From UBA6109 sp964506465 (GTDB lineage: Bacteria > Desulfobacterota > Syntrophia > Syntrophales > UBA6109), in the NCBI GenBank assembly GCA_964506465.1, contig CAZDLM010000009.1, forward strand, positions 11,557-75,556: a DNA stretch of 64,000 bases. Direction: 5' to 3'. The position numbers and the translations under genes were made by a program. Below, piece after piece: positions 16,399-25,553 of the stretch. The notes beneath the pieces are model-generated. The model ran no database searches, was not told the DNA's origin, and saw only the letters and a list, made by a program, of their open reading frames with translations. Numbering within the stretch: the stretch's first letter is position 1; each line of letters starts with the position of its first letter.

Positions 16399-18027
16399 GT
16401 GAAAGAAGATCCCCTCCATGTCCCCTACCCGGCCGTCACGTACTGCGGCGCGCGGCGGCCTGTCTATGCCCGCGGAGGGATGGTTGCGACGAGCCAGCCC
16501 CTGGCGGCGCAGGCGGGCCTGGCCGCCCTTCAGAACGGGGGAAACGCCGTCGACGCGGCGATCGCGGCAGCGGCGGCCCTCACGGTCGTCGAACCCGCCT
16601 CCTGCGGTATGGGCGGAGACGCCTTCGCCCTGGTCTGGGATGGAAAGAAACTGCACGGTTTGAACGGCTCCGGCCGTTCGCCTCTCCGGATGACGCCGGA
16701 TCTCCTGCGAAAGCGCGGCCGCCGTGAAATCCCCGACTGCGGCTGGCTGAGCGTCACCGTCCCCGGTGCGCCGGCAGCCTGGCGCGACCTGCACCGGCGT
16801 TTCGGCCGCCATCCCTTCGCCTCCCTCTTCGCGCCGGCCGTCGATTACGCCGACCGCGGCCATCCCGTCTCGCCGGTTTCCCAGTACAAATGGCGCAAGG
16901 GAATGGCGAAGCTGCAGAGCGGGTTGAGCGGCGACGAGTTCCGCCAGTGGGCTTCAGTATTCGCGCCGGCCGGCCGGGCGCCGGAAGTGGGCGAGGTCTG
17001 GAAGAGCCCGGACATGTCGCGGAGCCTGCGGCTGATTGCCGAGACCTGCGCTGAGGCGTTCTATCGGGGCGAACTCGCGGCAGGCATCGCCGCCTTTGCC
17101 GCCCGGACGGGAGGGCTGCTGACGGAAGAGGATCTCTCGCGTCACGCCAGCACCTGGGTAGAGCCGATCGGCACAAACTATCGCGGGTTCGACGTCTGGG
17201 AAATCCCGCCGAACGGCCAGGGACTCGCCGCCCTCATCGCCCTGAACATCCTGGAAGGCTTCGAAATGGGCGGCTTGGCTCGCGATTCCGCGGAGAGCTT
17301 TCACCTCCAGATCGAGGCCATGAAACTCGCCTTCGCCGATGCAAGACAGAGCATCGGCGATCCGGAGCAGGCCGAGGTGCCCGTGAAAGCCCTTCTGGAC
17401 AAGGCCTACGCGGGAGATCGCCGGCGGCGTATCGGCCGGACCGCCGGCATGCCCGATCCCAGCGCACCCCTCGCCGGGGGAACGGCGTACCTGTGCACGG
17501 CCGACTCCGACGGCATGATGGTCAGCCTCATCGAGTCCGTCTTCAAGAATTTCGGCTCGGGCATCGTCGTTCCCGGGACAGGGATCGCCCTCCAGAACCG
17601 CGCTCTCGGTTTCTCGCTGACGCCGGGCCACCCCAACATGCTGGCGCCGGGGAAAAGGCCGTATCACACCATCATCCCCGGCTTCATGACGCGCAACGGC
17701 ACGCCGGTCGGACCCTTCGGGCTCATGGGCGGCCACATGCAGCCGCAGGGCCACGTGCAGTTGGTGGTGAACGCCGTGGATCATGGCCTGGATCCCCAGG
17801 CCGCGATCGACGCGCCCCGCTGGCACTGGCAGGAAGGACTGCACGTCAAGCTGGAACCCCAGGTCGAACCGGCGATCGCGGAGGATTTGAAGGCGCGGGG
17901 ACACGCAGTCGGGATCCATCCCGACCTCGACCTTTTTGGGAATGGCCAGATCATCCGCCGGCAGGCGTCCGGCGTTTATGCGGCGGGGAGCGACGGCAGG
18001 ACGGACGGTCTCGCGATCGGGTATTGA
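16399..18027 (+). CDS. ggt: Gamma-glutamyltransferase
   Basis: 542 residues from a GTG at 16399 preceded by AAGGCGG. The open frame continues 1.8 kb upstream across the opposite-strand importer, but that extension has no similarity. N-terminal GGMVATSQPLAAQAGLAAL and GGNAVDAAIAAAAALTVVEP are classic GGT blocks. Autocleavage nucleophile is probably Thr in LAGGTAYLC near residue 362. The protein lacks a signal peptide, so it may be cytoplasmic, acting on glutathione, gamma-glutamyl peptides or a related amide. Confidence 0.9.
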   Translation: MKEDPLHVPYPAVTYCGARRPVYARGGMVATSQPLAAQAGLAALQNGGNAVDAAIAAAAALTVVEPASCGMGGDAFALVWDGKKLHGLNGSGRSPLRMTPDLLRKRGRREIPDCGWLSVTVPGAPAAWRDLHRRFGRHPFASLFAPAVDYADRGHPVSPVSQYKWRKGMAKLQSGLSGDEFRQWASVFAPAGRAPEVGEVWKSPDMSRSLRLIAETCAEAFYRGELAAGIAAFAARTGGLLTEEDLSRHASTWVEPIGTNYRGFDVWEIPPNGQGLAALIALNILEGFEMGGLARDSAESFHLQIEAMKLAFADARQSIGDPEQAEVPVKALLDKAYAGDRRRRIGRTAGMPDPSAPLAGGTAYLCTADSDGMMVSLIESVFKNFGSGIVVPGTGIALQNRALGFSLTPGHPNMLAPGKRPYHTIIPGFMTRNGTPVGPFGLMGGHMQPQGHVQLVVNAVDHGLDPQAAIDAPRWHWQEGLHVKLEPQVEPAIAEDLKARGHAVGIHPDLDLFGNGQIIRRQASGVYAAGSDGRTDGLAIGY

Positions 18028-18215
18028 CTCTCCCGCGTCAAGGCCGAACAGCGGGTCGAGGGCATCTCCTTCCGAGGGGCGCCGCGATCTTTTTCCGGCC
18101 CTGCAGCCCCTAGCTGCGCTGCTTCGGCCGGGTAACCGGAAAAATCTCGGATGGCGTTCCCGAAAGGAAATTCTCATTTAGATACACATCCCGATGATTT
18201 CAGGAGGTACAAATC

Positions 18216-18569
18216 ATGGAAATTCAGGTCAAGAGAGTCTATGAAAAACCTCAAAAGGACGACGGCAGGCGCATCCTCGTGGACCGTCTCTGGCCGCGGG
18301 GACTGAGCCGGGAGGGCGCGAAGATCGATCGCTGGGCAAAGGAAGTCTCCCCTTCCCATGAGCTGAGAAAATGGTACGGCCACGAACCGGCAAAGTGGGA
18401 GGAGTTCCGGAAGCGGTACTTCGCCGAATTGTCGGGGAAAAAGGCAGAGGTGGCGCAGTTGCGAAAGGAAGCCGCCGAGGGGAAGGTATCCCTTCTTTAC
18501 AGTTCGAAGGAAAATGAACTCAACAACGCGACGGCCCTGAAGTCGTATCTGGAGCACTCGGAGAAATAG
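18216..18569 (+). CDS. DUF488 family protein
   Basis: 117 residues starting MEIQVKRVYEKP, with the family signature RRILVDRLWPRGLSRE and KWYGHEP. DUF488 proteins are small, soluble and of unknown function. The ATG follows AGGAGGTACAAATC. It stands alone: no partner within 200 bp on either side. Confidence 0.88.
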   Translation: MEIQVKRVYEKPQKDDGRRILVDRLWPRGLSREGAKIDRWAKEVSPSHELRKWYGHEPAKWEEFRKRYFAELSGKKAEVAQLRKEAAEGKVSLLYSSKENELNNATALKSYLEHSEK

Positions 18570-18807
18570 CCGCCGTCACGGCGATGCCGTCTGCCGAGAT
18601 TCTGCGTTCCGGAGCCGGAATTGGGACGGACGCCGGATTGCATTGCCGAAATCGCGAAAAGATGCTATGAACCCGCCTGTTTCACCGTCTGTAAAATCTC
18701 CAAGACGCTTGCCCGTCCGGATGCGGCGATAAGGCAGGCGGGCTGTCCATTGTTCGTGATCTGCATTGTTGTCACCGTGGTTGCATGGAACTTGCATTGA
18801 AAGTGAC

Positions 18808-19950
18808 ATGATGAGCATGGTGAAAAACCGTTTGAACATCCGCACGGGCCGATCTCTCCTGAAGGATGAGAGGGAGGCCGTCCGCGAGTTGCTTCAAGCC
18901 GTGCAGCAGCCGGCCATGCAAGCCGTCATCTTCTTTTGCTCTTCCCGATACAACCTGAACACCCTCGGCACGGAACTGGCAAAAAGCTTCGACTGTCCCC
19001 TGATCGGCTGCACCTCGGCGGGAGAAATCTCGACACGGGGATACCAGGAGTGGGGCATCGTTGGCGCCAGCCTCTCGTCCAGCCAATTGAGGATCCACCG
19101 CAATGTCATTTCCCCGCTGAGCCGATTCTCTTTGGCGGATGCCGAGAAGATGGCGGCCACCGTCAGGACAAATCTTTCTCTCGTGAAGGGATTGGACAGG
19201 AAGCGGATGTTCGGTCTTATTCTGATCGACGGTCTTTCCCTGATCGAGGAGGCAATCATCACCTCGCTTTATTCATCGTTTGAAGGGATCTCCATCATCG
19301 GAGGTTCTGCCGGCGACGACCTGGAATTCCGGAGGACGTTTGTCTACGACGATGGGCGTTTTCTGTCCGATGCGGCAATTTTTTCCGTCTTCGAAACGAC
19401 GCTCCCGTTTCTGACCTTCGAAACCCAGCACTTTCAGCCGACGGAAACGAAGATCGTCATCACCGGCGCCGATCCTGCAAGGCGAATCATCAGCGAAATC
19501 AACGGCGAGCCGGCCGCTCAGGAATATGCCAGAGTTCTTGGTTTGAAGGAGAATCAGCTCAATCCCGCCGTGTTTTCAGAAAATCCTCTCCTGCTGCGAA
19601 TCGGCGGAGAGTGGTACGTGCGAGCCATCGCAAGGGTCAACGACGACGGCACCCTGAGCCTGTTCAGCGCCATCGAGGAGGGGCTGGTCCTGACCATCGG
19701 GAAAGGGGTCGATATCGTCCGTAATCTTGAAAATCATCTATCCAAGCTGGAAGAACAGGTTTCGGGAGACCGTTTCTTCCTTCTGTGCGATTGCATCCTG
19801 CGAAAACTGGAATTCAAGAGCCGCGATGTCGTCGGCGAAATCAACGGCCTTCTCGGCCGCATCAACGCGGTCGGCTTCAGCACTTACGGGGAGCAGTACA
19901 ATTCCATACATGTCAATCAGACCTTGACGGGGATCGTGATCGGTGGATGA
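18808..19950 (+). CDS. FIST domain sensory protein
   Basis: 380 residues comprising FIST N-terminal (about 30-215) and FIST C-terminal (about 220-375) domains, proposed to bind small ligands such as amino acids. Motifs include LIGCTSAGEIS and the GGSAGDD loop. The start ATG at 18808 is weakly supported; MMSM gives ATGs at 18811 and 18817 as alternatives. The stop overlaps the following histidine kinase by 8 bp, so the pair is translated together and the FIST protein probably presents the ligand signal to the kinase. Confidence 0.88.
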   Translation: MMSMVKNRLNIRTGRSLLKDEREAVRELLQAVQQPAMQAVIFFCSSRYNLNTLGTELAKSFDCPLIGCTSAGEISTRGYQEWGIVGASLSSSQLRIHRNVISPLSRFSLADAEKMAATVRTNLSLVKGLDRKRMFGLILIDGLSLIEEAIITSLYSSFEGISIIGGSAGDDLEFRRTFVYDDGRFLSDAAIFSVFETTLPFLTFETQHFQPTETKIVITGADPARRIISEINGEPAAQEYARVLGLKENQLNPAVFSENPLLLRIGGEWYVRAIARVNDDGTLSLFSAIEEGLVLTIGKGVDIVRNLENHLSKLEEQVSGDRFFLLCDCILRKLEFKSRDVVGEINGLLGRINAVGFSTYGEQYNSIHVNQTLTGIVIGG

Positions 19951-22135
19951 CGGGGACCGCATCCGGCAGCTCGAAGAAAAGCTGATAGAGCTCGAACGGC
20001 AGCTTTCAGCGAAGGAAAAGATCTGCCGGGTTCTCAGCAGGAGGGTGGAACGAAGCGTCGACTCCGTGGGGGGCGCCTATTCCATCTTTGAACGCAATAT
20101 CCTTCTTCAGAACCTGGTCGACCAGCGTTCCGGCGAAATCGAAGAGACCAACAAGAGACTTTCCCAGGAAATCGCGGAACGGATCAGGAGCGAACGGCGT
20201 CTGCACCGTTTCATTCAGGGTTCCCCGATACCCACCTTTGTCATCGGAATCGACCACCGCACCGTCTATTGGAACAAATCCATGGAGGAGCTGACCGGCA
20301 TCCGGGCCGAGGACGTTCTGGGCACAACGCAGCACTGGAAGGCGTTCTACAAGAAGGAGCGCCCCTGTATGGCGGACCTTATCGCGGACGGCGCCATCGG
20401 GAACTTCCCCGTCTGGTACGGAGACAAGTATGCCGAGTCGAAACGGATCGACGAAGCTGTGGAGGGGACCGACTTTTTCCCTGACCTCGGCGACGGCGGG
20501 AGATGGCTGCGTTTCACGGCCGCCGCGATCCGGGACACCCCGGGCGGGCTTCTCGGCGTGATCGAAACGATCGAGGACATCACCGAGAGCCGGAATGCCA
20601 ACGAAAAACTAAAGCGCGGGGAACGTTTTCTCAGCAGCATCTTTGCCAGCATTCAGGATGGGATTTTCGTCCTCGACAGGGATCAGAACATCGTCCAGAT
20701 GAACCCGACAATGGAACGCTGGTATTCGCACGCCATGCCGGCCATCGGCAAGACCTGTTACAGAGCCTTCCGGGGACACGACAATCCCTGCCCGGGATGC
20801 CCCGCCCTGGTGGCCGCATCGATGCAAACGGCCGCTCACGGAGCGATCCCGAGGATCGATTCCTCCGGAACGGCGTCGGGTTGGCTGGAGGTCTTCAGCT
20901 TCCCTCTGCTTGATCTGGAAACGGGAAGCGTGACCGGAACGATCCAATATGTACGCGACATCACCCTCCGCAAGAAAGCGGAGGAAGAAAAGGGGAAATT
21001 AGAGGCGGAGCTTCTTCAAGCCCGCAAAATGGAAGCGATCGGGACATTGGCCGGAGGAATCGCGCATGATTTCAACAATCTATTGATGGGCATCCAGGGA
21101 TTCACTTCCCTGATCGGTTTGGACATGGACAAGGCTCACCCCCATTACGACAAACTCCGGAGAATCGACGAACTCGTCAACAGCGGCGCCGATCTGACGC
21201 GGCAGCTTCTGGGTTTCGCCCGGGGAGGAAAATACGAGATTAAGCCCGCCGATCTCAATGAGGTCGTTGCCAGAACTTCGGGAATGTTTGCAAGAACGCG
21301 CAAGGAGATCACCACGCACCACCGGTATCAGGAAGATGTCTGGCCCGTTGAACTGGATCGCGGTCAGATAGAGAGGGTGCTCTTGAATCTCTATGTCAAC
21401 GCCGCGCAGGCGATGCCGGAGGGTGGAAATCTCCATCTGGAAACCCGCAACGTGACGCTGGATGCGAGCTATGCCAAATCGTATTCCGTCCCCCCCGGGG
21501 ACTACGTGATGGTATCCGTCACGGACACGGGCATCGGAATGGACAGCAAGACCAGGGAACGGATTTTTGAGCCCTTTTTCACCACGAAGATGATGGGGAG
21601 AGGAACAGGACTCGGTCTCGCCACAGTCTATGGCATCGTCAAGGGTCATAAGGGCGTCATCAATGTTTACAGCGAAGTGGGCAAGGGAACAACCTTCAGG
21701 CTCTATTTCCCGGCTTCCGGAAAAGCGGTGAAACGGCAGGAAGAGGCTTCCGAAGAACCCCTGAGAGGTTGCGAGGCGATCCTTCTGGTCGATGATGAAT
21801 CGATCATCATTGATGTAACCAGGGACATCCTGGAAAGTCTTGGATATCGCGTGTTCGTTGCAGCGAACGGGGCCGAAGCGTTGCGGATCTACGAAACGGA
21901 CCGGGAAATCATTGACCTGGTGATCCTGGACATGATCATGCCCGGAATGGGCGGCGAAGAGACTTTTGATCGCCTGAAGGCGAATCATCCGGGTATCAAG
22001 ATCATCCTCTCAAGCGGATACAGCCTGAACGGCCAGGCGAGCAGAATCCTGCAGAAAGGCTGCACGTCCTTCCTGCAGAAACCTTTCGGCATCGTCGAGT
22101 TGTCGAAAAAAATCCGTGAAGTTCTGGCTTCCTGA
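19943..22135 (+). CDS. PAS-domain hybrid histidine kinase with receiver
   Basis: 730 residues, GTG start overlapping the FIST gene. Order: coiled coil (about 5-75), PAS (about 85-210), PAS (about 225-345), HisKA with phosphoacceptor H375 in GGIAHDFNN, HATPase with VTDTGIGMD and GTGLGLATVYG (about 470-580), and a C-terminal receiver with phosphoacceptor D663 in LVILDMIMPG. No transmembrane segment, so it is cytosolic. No output-domain regulator is adjacent; phosphate flow beyond the receiver is unknown. Confidence 0.93.
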   Translation: MDDGDRIRQLEEKLIELERQLSAKEKICRVLSRRVERSVDSVGGAYSIFERNILLQNLVDQRSGEIEETNKRLSQEIAERIRSERRLHRFIQGSPIPTFVIGIDHRTVYWNKSMEELTGIRAEDVLGTTQHWKAFYKKERPCMADLIADGAIGNFPVWYGDKYAESKRIDEAVEGTDFFPDLGDGGRWLRFTAAAIRDTPGGLLGVIETIEDITESRNANEKLKRGERFLSSIFASIQDGIFVLDRDQNIVQMNPTMERWYSHAMPAIGKTCYRAFRGHDNPCPGCPALVAASMQTAAHGAIPRIDSSGTASGWLEVFSFPLLDLETGSVTGTIQYVRDITLRKKAEEEKGKLEAELLQARKMEAIGTLAGGIAHDFNNLLMGIQGFTSLIGLDMDKAHPHYDKLRRIDELVNSGADLTRQLLGFARGGKYEIKPADLNEVVARTSGMFARTRKEITTHHRYQEDVWPVELDRGQIERVLLNLYVNAAQAMPEGGNLHLETRNVTLDASYAKSYSVPPGDYVMVSVTDTGIGMDSKTRERIFEPFFTTKMMGRGTGLGLATVYGIVKGHKGVINVYSEVGKGTTFRLYFPASGKAVKRQEEASEEPLRGCEAILLVDDESIIIDVTRDILESLGYRVFVAANGAEALRIYETDREIIDLVILDMIMPGMGGEETFDRLKANHPGIKIILSSGYSLNGQASRILQKGCTSFLQKPFGIVELSKKIREVLAS

Positions 22136-22158
22136 TCGCCTCCAGCAGAAATATGTTC

Positions 22159-22186
22159 TTGACAAAAAGACATGCACGTCTTACGA
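22159..22186 (+). promoter_or_regulatory. Promoter of the riboswitch transcript
   Basis: TTGACA at 22159-22164, a 16-bp spacer and TTACGA at 22181-22186, directly upstream of the yybP-ykoY aptamer. The -10 is a weak match. Confidence 0.5.
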
Positions 22187-22192
22187 CCCAAT

Positions 22193-22292
22193 TGCAAAGG
22201 GGAGTAGCCGTGCAGTGGATATCGTCAATACGGCGCGAAGCCCGGTACCACTGGTCAGGAAATCGACGAAACCGACAGGCGAGACCTTTATC
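22193..22292 (+). promoter_or_regulatory. yybP-ykoY (Mn2+) riboswitch aptamer
   Basis: The conserved core of the yybP-ykoY class is visible: TGCAAAGGGGAGTAGC at the 5' side, and GAAACCGACAGGCGAGACCTTT at the 3' side in two pieces (GAAACCGACAGGC and GAGACCTTT). CAAAGG pairs with CCTTT(A) to close P1. The 3' strand of P1 is also the 5' arm of a terminator, so Mn2+-stabilised P1 would prevent termination and switch on the downstream ATPase, as known for this class. Confidence 0.85.
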
Positions 22293-22323
22293 GGGGGAAT
22301 CCCCCGGTGAAGGTCTTTTTTTT
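22282..22323 (+). terminator. Riboswitch expression-platform terminator
   Basis: AGACCTT pairs with AAGGTCT around an inner CGGGGG/CCCCCG stem, followed by eight T (22316-22323). It lies in the leader of the ATPase gene, so it regulates expression instead of ending a gene. Confidence 0.88.
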
Positions 22324-22373
22324 GTATTTGGGGGGAGATTGACCTCGCCGACATTTCTTTCAAGGAGCGTCCC

Positions 22374-25202
22374 ATGGTCGACAAGGAATGCCACGGAAAA
22401 CCGATTGACGAACTCGTTCGCGAATTTCAAACGCACCTCGAAAAGGGCCTGAACGCCGGAGAGGCGCAGGACCGCCTCAAGAAGTACGGCGCCAACGAAC
22501 TCTCGGAAAAGCCGCGGCCCGGCTTCTTCGCACTTCTCCTGTCCCAGTTCAACAATTTTCTCGTGATCATCCTGATCGTCGCCGCGGTCGTCTCCCTGCT
22601 GCTCGGCGAGTACATCGATTCCATCGCCATCATGGTCATCGTCGCCCTGAACTCCGTTGTGGGAGTGGTGCAGGAATCCAAGGCGGAAAAGGCGATCGCC
22701 GCTCTGAAGAAAATGGCCGCCCCGAATACGCAGGTCATCCGCGACGGGCACCAAGTCACGATTCCGGCCCGCGAACTCGTCGGCGGGGATNNNNNNNNNN
22801 AGGCCGGCAATTACGTTCCCGCCGACATGCGCCTCGTCGAGTCCGTCAATCTCAAGGTTGAGGAGGCCTCGCTGACGGGAGAATCCGTTCCGGTCGAGAA
22901 GAACGCGGCGGCCGTTCTGGATAAGGATATCCCCCTGGGTGACCGGAGGAATACCGCCTTCATGAGCACCCTCATCACCTACGGCCGCGGCAAGGGGCTT
23001 GTGACGGGCACCGGCATGCACACTCAGATCGGACTCATCGCGGAGATGCTCCAATCCTACGAGGACGAAGACACTCCCCTTCAGGAGAAACTGGCCCATC
23101 TTGGAAAGATTCTCGGAACGATCTGCCTGGCGATTTGCGGGATCGTCTTCCTCTACGGTCTTTTCCGCGATACGCACATGTCGGTCATCTTCGATTCCGG
23201 GTTCATGGATTACCTTTCCGGCGAGAAGAAGGACATCGTCAATCTCTTTATGGTCGCCGTCAGTCTCGCCATCGCCGCGGTTCCCGAGGGTCTCCCGGCA
23301 ATCGTGACGATCTGCCTCGCCCTCGGCATGCAGCAGATGATCAAGCGCAACGCCCTGATCCGCAAGCTTCCGGCCGTAGAGACGCTGGGATGCACCACGG
23401 TGATCTGCTCCGACAAAACGGGAACCCTGACGCAGAACAAGATGACCGTCGTGCAGGGCTGGGCCGGGGGAAAGAGGTTCCGCGTGACGGGGGAAGGATA
23501 CGCGCCGAACGGTGAGTTTTTCCTGAACGACGCCCCTTTCCATCCTTCCGGAGACCCGGATGTCGAGCTGCTTCTTCAGGGCGGATTGCTCTGCAACGAC
23601 GCCCGCCTCGAAGAAAAGACGGCGGACGGGGGCGAGCGCTCCTGGCAGATCATCGGCGACCCGACCGAAGGCGCCATGGTCGTTGCGGCCGCCAAAGGCG
23701 GGCTTTTGCGCAAGGATGCGGAGACGAGCTTCCCAAGGATCATGGAAGTCCCTTTCGATTCGGATCGAAAGCGGATGATCACGATCCACCGGAATGAAAC
23801 CAACCCCGGCCGGCCGGCTCCTTCGGGCTTCCGATATCCGCCCTTCATCGCCTTCGTCAAGGGAGCACCGGACGTCGTCCTGGATCTGTGCGGCTCCGTC
23901 TTACAGAACGGGACACCCGTTCCTCTGACGGAAGAGCTGCGCAAAGAGATCCTCGCACAGAACCATGACATGGCTTCCAGCGCCCTCCGTGTCCTGGGCA
24001 CCGCCTACCGGCCGCTGCAAGAAGCTCCTGCGTCGTGCAATGCGGATGAGATCGAAAAGGATCTCATTTTTGCCGGCCTCCTCGGCATGATCGACCCGCC
24101 GCGGCCCGAGGTGGTCGAGGCGGTGAATCTGGCCAAGGGCGCAGGTTTGCGAAGCGTCATGGTGACCGGGGATTACCGGGATACGGCCGAAGCCATCGGC
24201 AGGCAGATCGGGCTTCTCACGCCCGGCGGCCTCGTTCTGACCGGCGCCGAACTGGACAAGTTGAGCGAGCAGGAACTTGCCGAGAAATCCGACAAGATCC
24301 AGGTTTGCTGCCGCGTTTCTCCGGCCCACAAGACGAAGATCGTCGACGCCCTCAAGGCGAGTGACCACATCGTGGCGATGACGGGCGACGGCGTGAACGA
24401 CGCGCCCGCCCTGAAGCGGGCGAACATCGGGGTCGCCATGGGGATCACCGGAACGGACGTTTCCAAGGAGTCGGCGGACATGGTCCTCACGGACGACAAC
24501 TTCGCCAGCATCGTCTCGGCCATCGAACAGGGCCGGATCATCTATTCCAACATCCGGAAATTCGTCTACTTCCTCCTCGCGTGCAACGTCGGCGAGATCC
24601 TGATCGTCTTCGGCGCCATGCTGGCGGGACTTCCCATCCCGTTGAAACCGATCCACCTTCTGTGGCTGAACCTGGTCTCCGACGGCGCGCCGGCCCTCGC
24701 TCTGGGAATGGAGAAGGGCGAACCGGACATCATGAAGCAGCCGCCCCGGCCACCGAAGGAACCGGTCATCACCTCCGACATGGCCATCGGCATCTCCGTC
24801 GTCGCCGTTACCGATATGGTCGCCGTCCTTCTGGCCTTCTATCTGGGAACGCAACGCTACCCCGGCCACCTGGAAGTCGCGCAGACCATCGCCTTCGTGA
24901 CCTTGTGCACCTCGGAATTGCTGAGGGCCTTCACCGCCCGGTCCGAACACCACAGCGTCTTCTCCCTCGGCGTCTTCTCCAACCGCTGGATGGTCTGGGC
25001 CACGTCCGCCTCGATGCTGCTGATTCTTCTCGTGGTGTACGTCCCATTCCTGCAGCCTTTCTTCGATACCGTCCCCTTGACGCTGGGCGACTGGTTCTTC
25101 ATGGCGCCGTTCTTCTTCGCATCGCCGATCGCCATGGAGCTGGTAAAAATCTACATACGGGCGAGAAGAACCAGGATGGAGAAGGCAGGGGCCGCGGCCT
25201 GA
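22374..25202 (+). CDS. P-type cation-transporting ATPase (P2A, Ca2+/Mn2+ type), spans an assembly gap
   Basis: About 942 residues with cation-ATPase N domain, actuator loop LTGESVPVEKN, phosphorylation site CSDKTGTLT (D347 as counted) and hinge GDGVNDAPAL. The PEGLPA motif in M4 is the P2A Ca2+/Mn2+ signature. It is therefore an exporter of Ca2+ or Mn2+; the upstream Mn2+ riboswitch supports Mn2+. Ten N at 22791-22800 fall after ELVGGD; relatives have five residues before AGxYVPAD where only four fit, so the true gap is probably 13 bases. C-terminal 10-helix membrane domain is complete. Confidence 0.92.
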   Translation: MVDKECHGKPIDELVREFQTHLEKGLNAGEAQDRLKKYGANELSEKPRPGFFALLLSQFNNFLVIILIVAAVVSLLLGEYIDSIAIMVIVALNSVVGVVQESKAEKAIAALKKMAAPNTQVIRDGHQVTIPARELVGGDXXXXAGNYVPADMRLVESVNLKVEEASLTGESVPVEKNAAAVLDKDIPLGDRRNTAFMSTLITYGRGKGLVTGTGMHTQIGLIAEMLQSYEDEDTPLQEKLAHLGKILGTICLAICGIVFLYGLFRDTHMSVIFDSGFMDYLSGEKKDIVNLFMVAVSLAIAAVPEGLPAIVTICLALGMQQMIKRNALIRKLPAVETLGCTTVICSDKTGTLTQNKMTVVQGWAGGKRFRVTGEGYAPNGEFFLNDAPFHPSGDPDVELLLQGGLLCNDARLEEKTADGGERSWQIIGDPTEGAMVVAAAKGGLLRKDAETSFPRIMEVPFDSDRKRMITIHRNETNPGRPAPSGFRYPPFIAFVKGAPDVVLDLCGSVLQNGTPVPLTEELRKEILAQNHDMASSALRVLGTAYRPLQEAPASCNADEIEKDLIFAGLLGMIDPPRPEVVEAVNLAKGAGLRSVMVTGDYRDTAEAIGRQIGLLTPGGLVLTGAELDKLSEQELAEKSDKIQVCCRVSPAHKTKIVDALKASDHIVAMTGDGVNDAPALKRANIGVAMGITGTDVSKESADMVLTDDNFASIVSAIEQGRIIYSNIRKFVYFLLACNVGEILIVFGAMLAGLPIPLKPIHLLWLNLVSDGAPALALGMEKGEPDIMKQPPRPPKEPVITSDMAIGISVVAVTDMVAVLLAFYLGTQRYPGHLEVAQTIAFVTLCTSELLRAFTARSEHHSVFSLGVFSNRWMVWATSASMLLILLVVYVPFLQPFFDTVPLTLGDWFFMAPFFFASPIAMELVKIYIRARRTRMEKAGAAA
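22791..22800. other. Assembly gap (10 N)
   Basis: Run of ten N within the actuator-domain region of the P-type ATPase. The reading frame is maintained as written, which may be coincidental. Confidence 0.98.
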
Positions 25203-25553
25203 GTCTTTCCGGCAGCAGCTTTTTCGATGGCGTCAGCCTCACGTAGGAATCTGATGACGGCGGGAGGCTGACGCATCGCGCAAACCTCTTGACCCTTCCG
25301 CCGCACCCGTGTATCGTCTCCGCCTTCGACCACCCTCATGCTTCGACAAGCTCAGCATGACACATCCCTGTCACCCTGAGCCTGTCGAAGGGTGCAAGCG
25401 GGGAAAAGATCGCGGCACCTCCCGGAGGGGTCGCTCACGTACCGCCTCCTGTCTTGCGCAAAAAAAACGGGGCGCCCTCCGCAATCCCCGGGAGGACAAC
25501 CCCGTTTTCCGACCTCTGAGGAAACCCGGCCGGCTCCTTGAGCCGGCCGCTTG
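25203..25553. repeat. Intergenic region with paired inverted hairpin repeat
   Basis: A 350-bp gap without a gene. Two related 23-mers face each other at 25337-25359 (CATGCTTCGACAAGCTCAGC...) and 25372-25394 (CACCCTGAGCCTGTCGAAGG...); each is itself palindromic and they are inverted relative to each other. This TTCGACAAGCTCAG motif is a dispersed hairpin found in many environmental genomes. The rest of the gap contains the terminator listed next. Confidence 0.7.
25459..25508 (-). terminator. Terminator of the OmpA-like gene
   Basis: On the minus strand AAAACGGGG and CCTCC pair with GGAGG and CCCCGTTTT, followed by a T-run (the A-run at 25461-25467). It lies about 45 bp past the OmpA-like stop. 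Confidence 0.85.

Noticed and set aside
22002..23789. Minus-strand open frame across the riboswitch and ATPase
   Set aside because: Antisense of the kinase end, riboswitch and ATPase, including the N gap; no family match.
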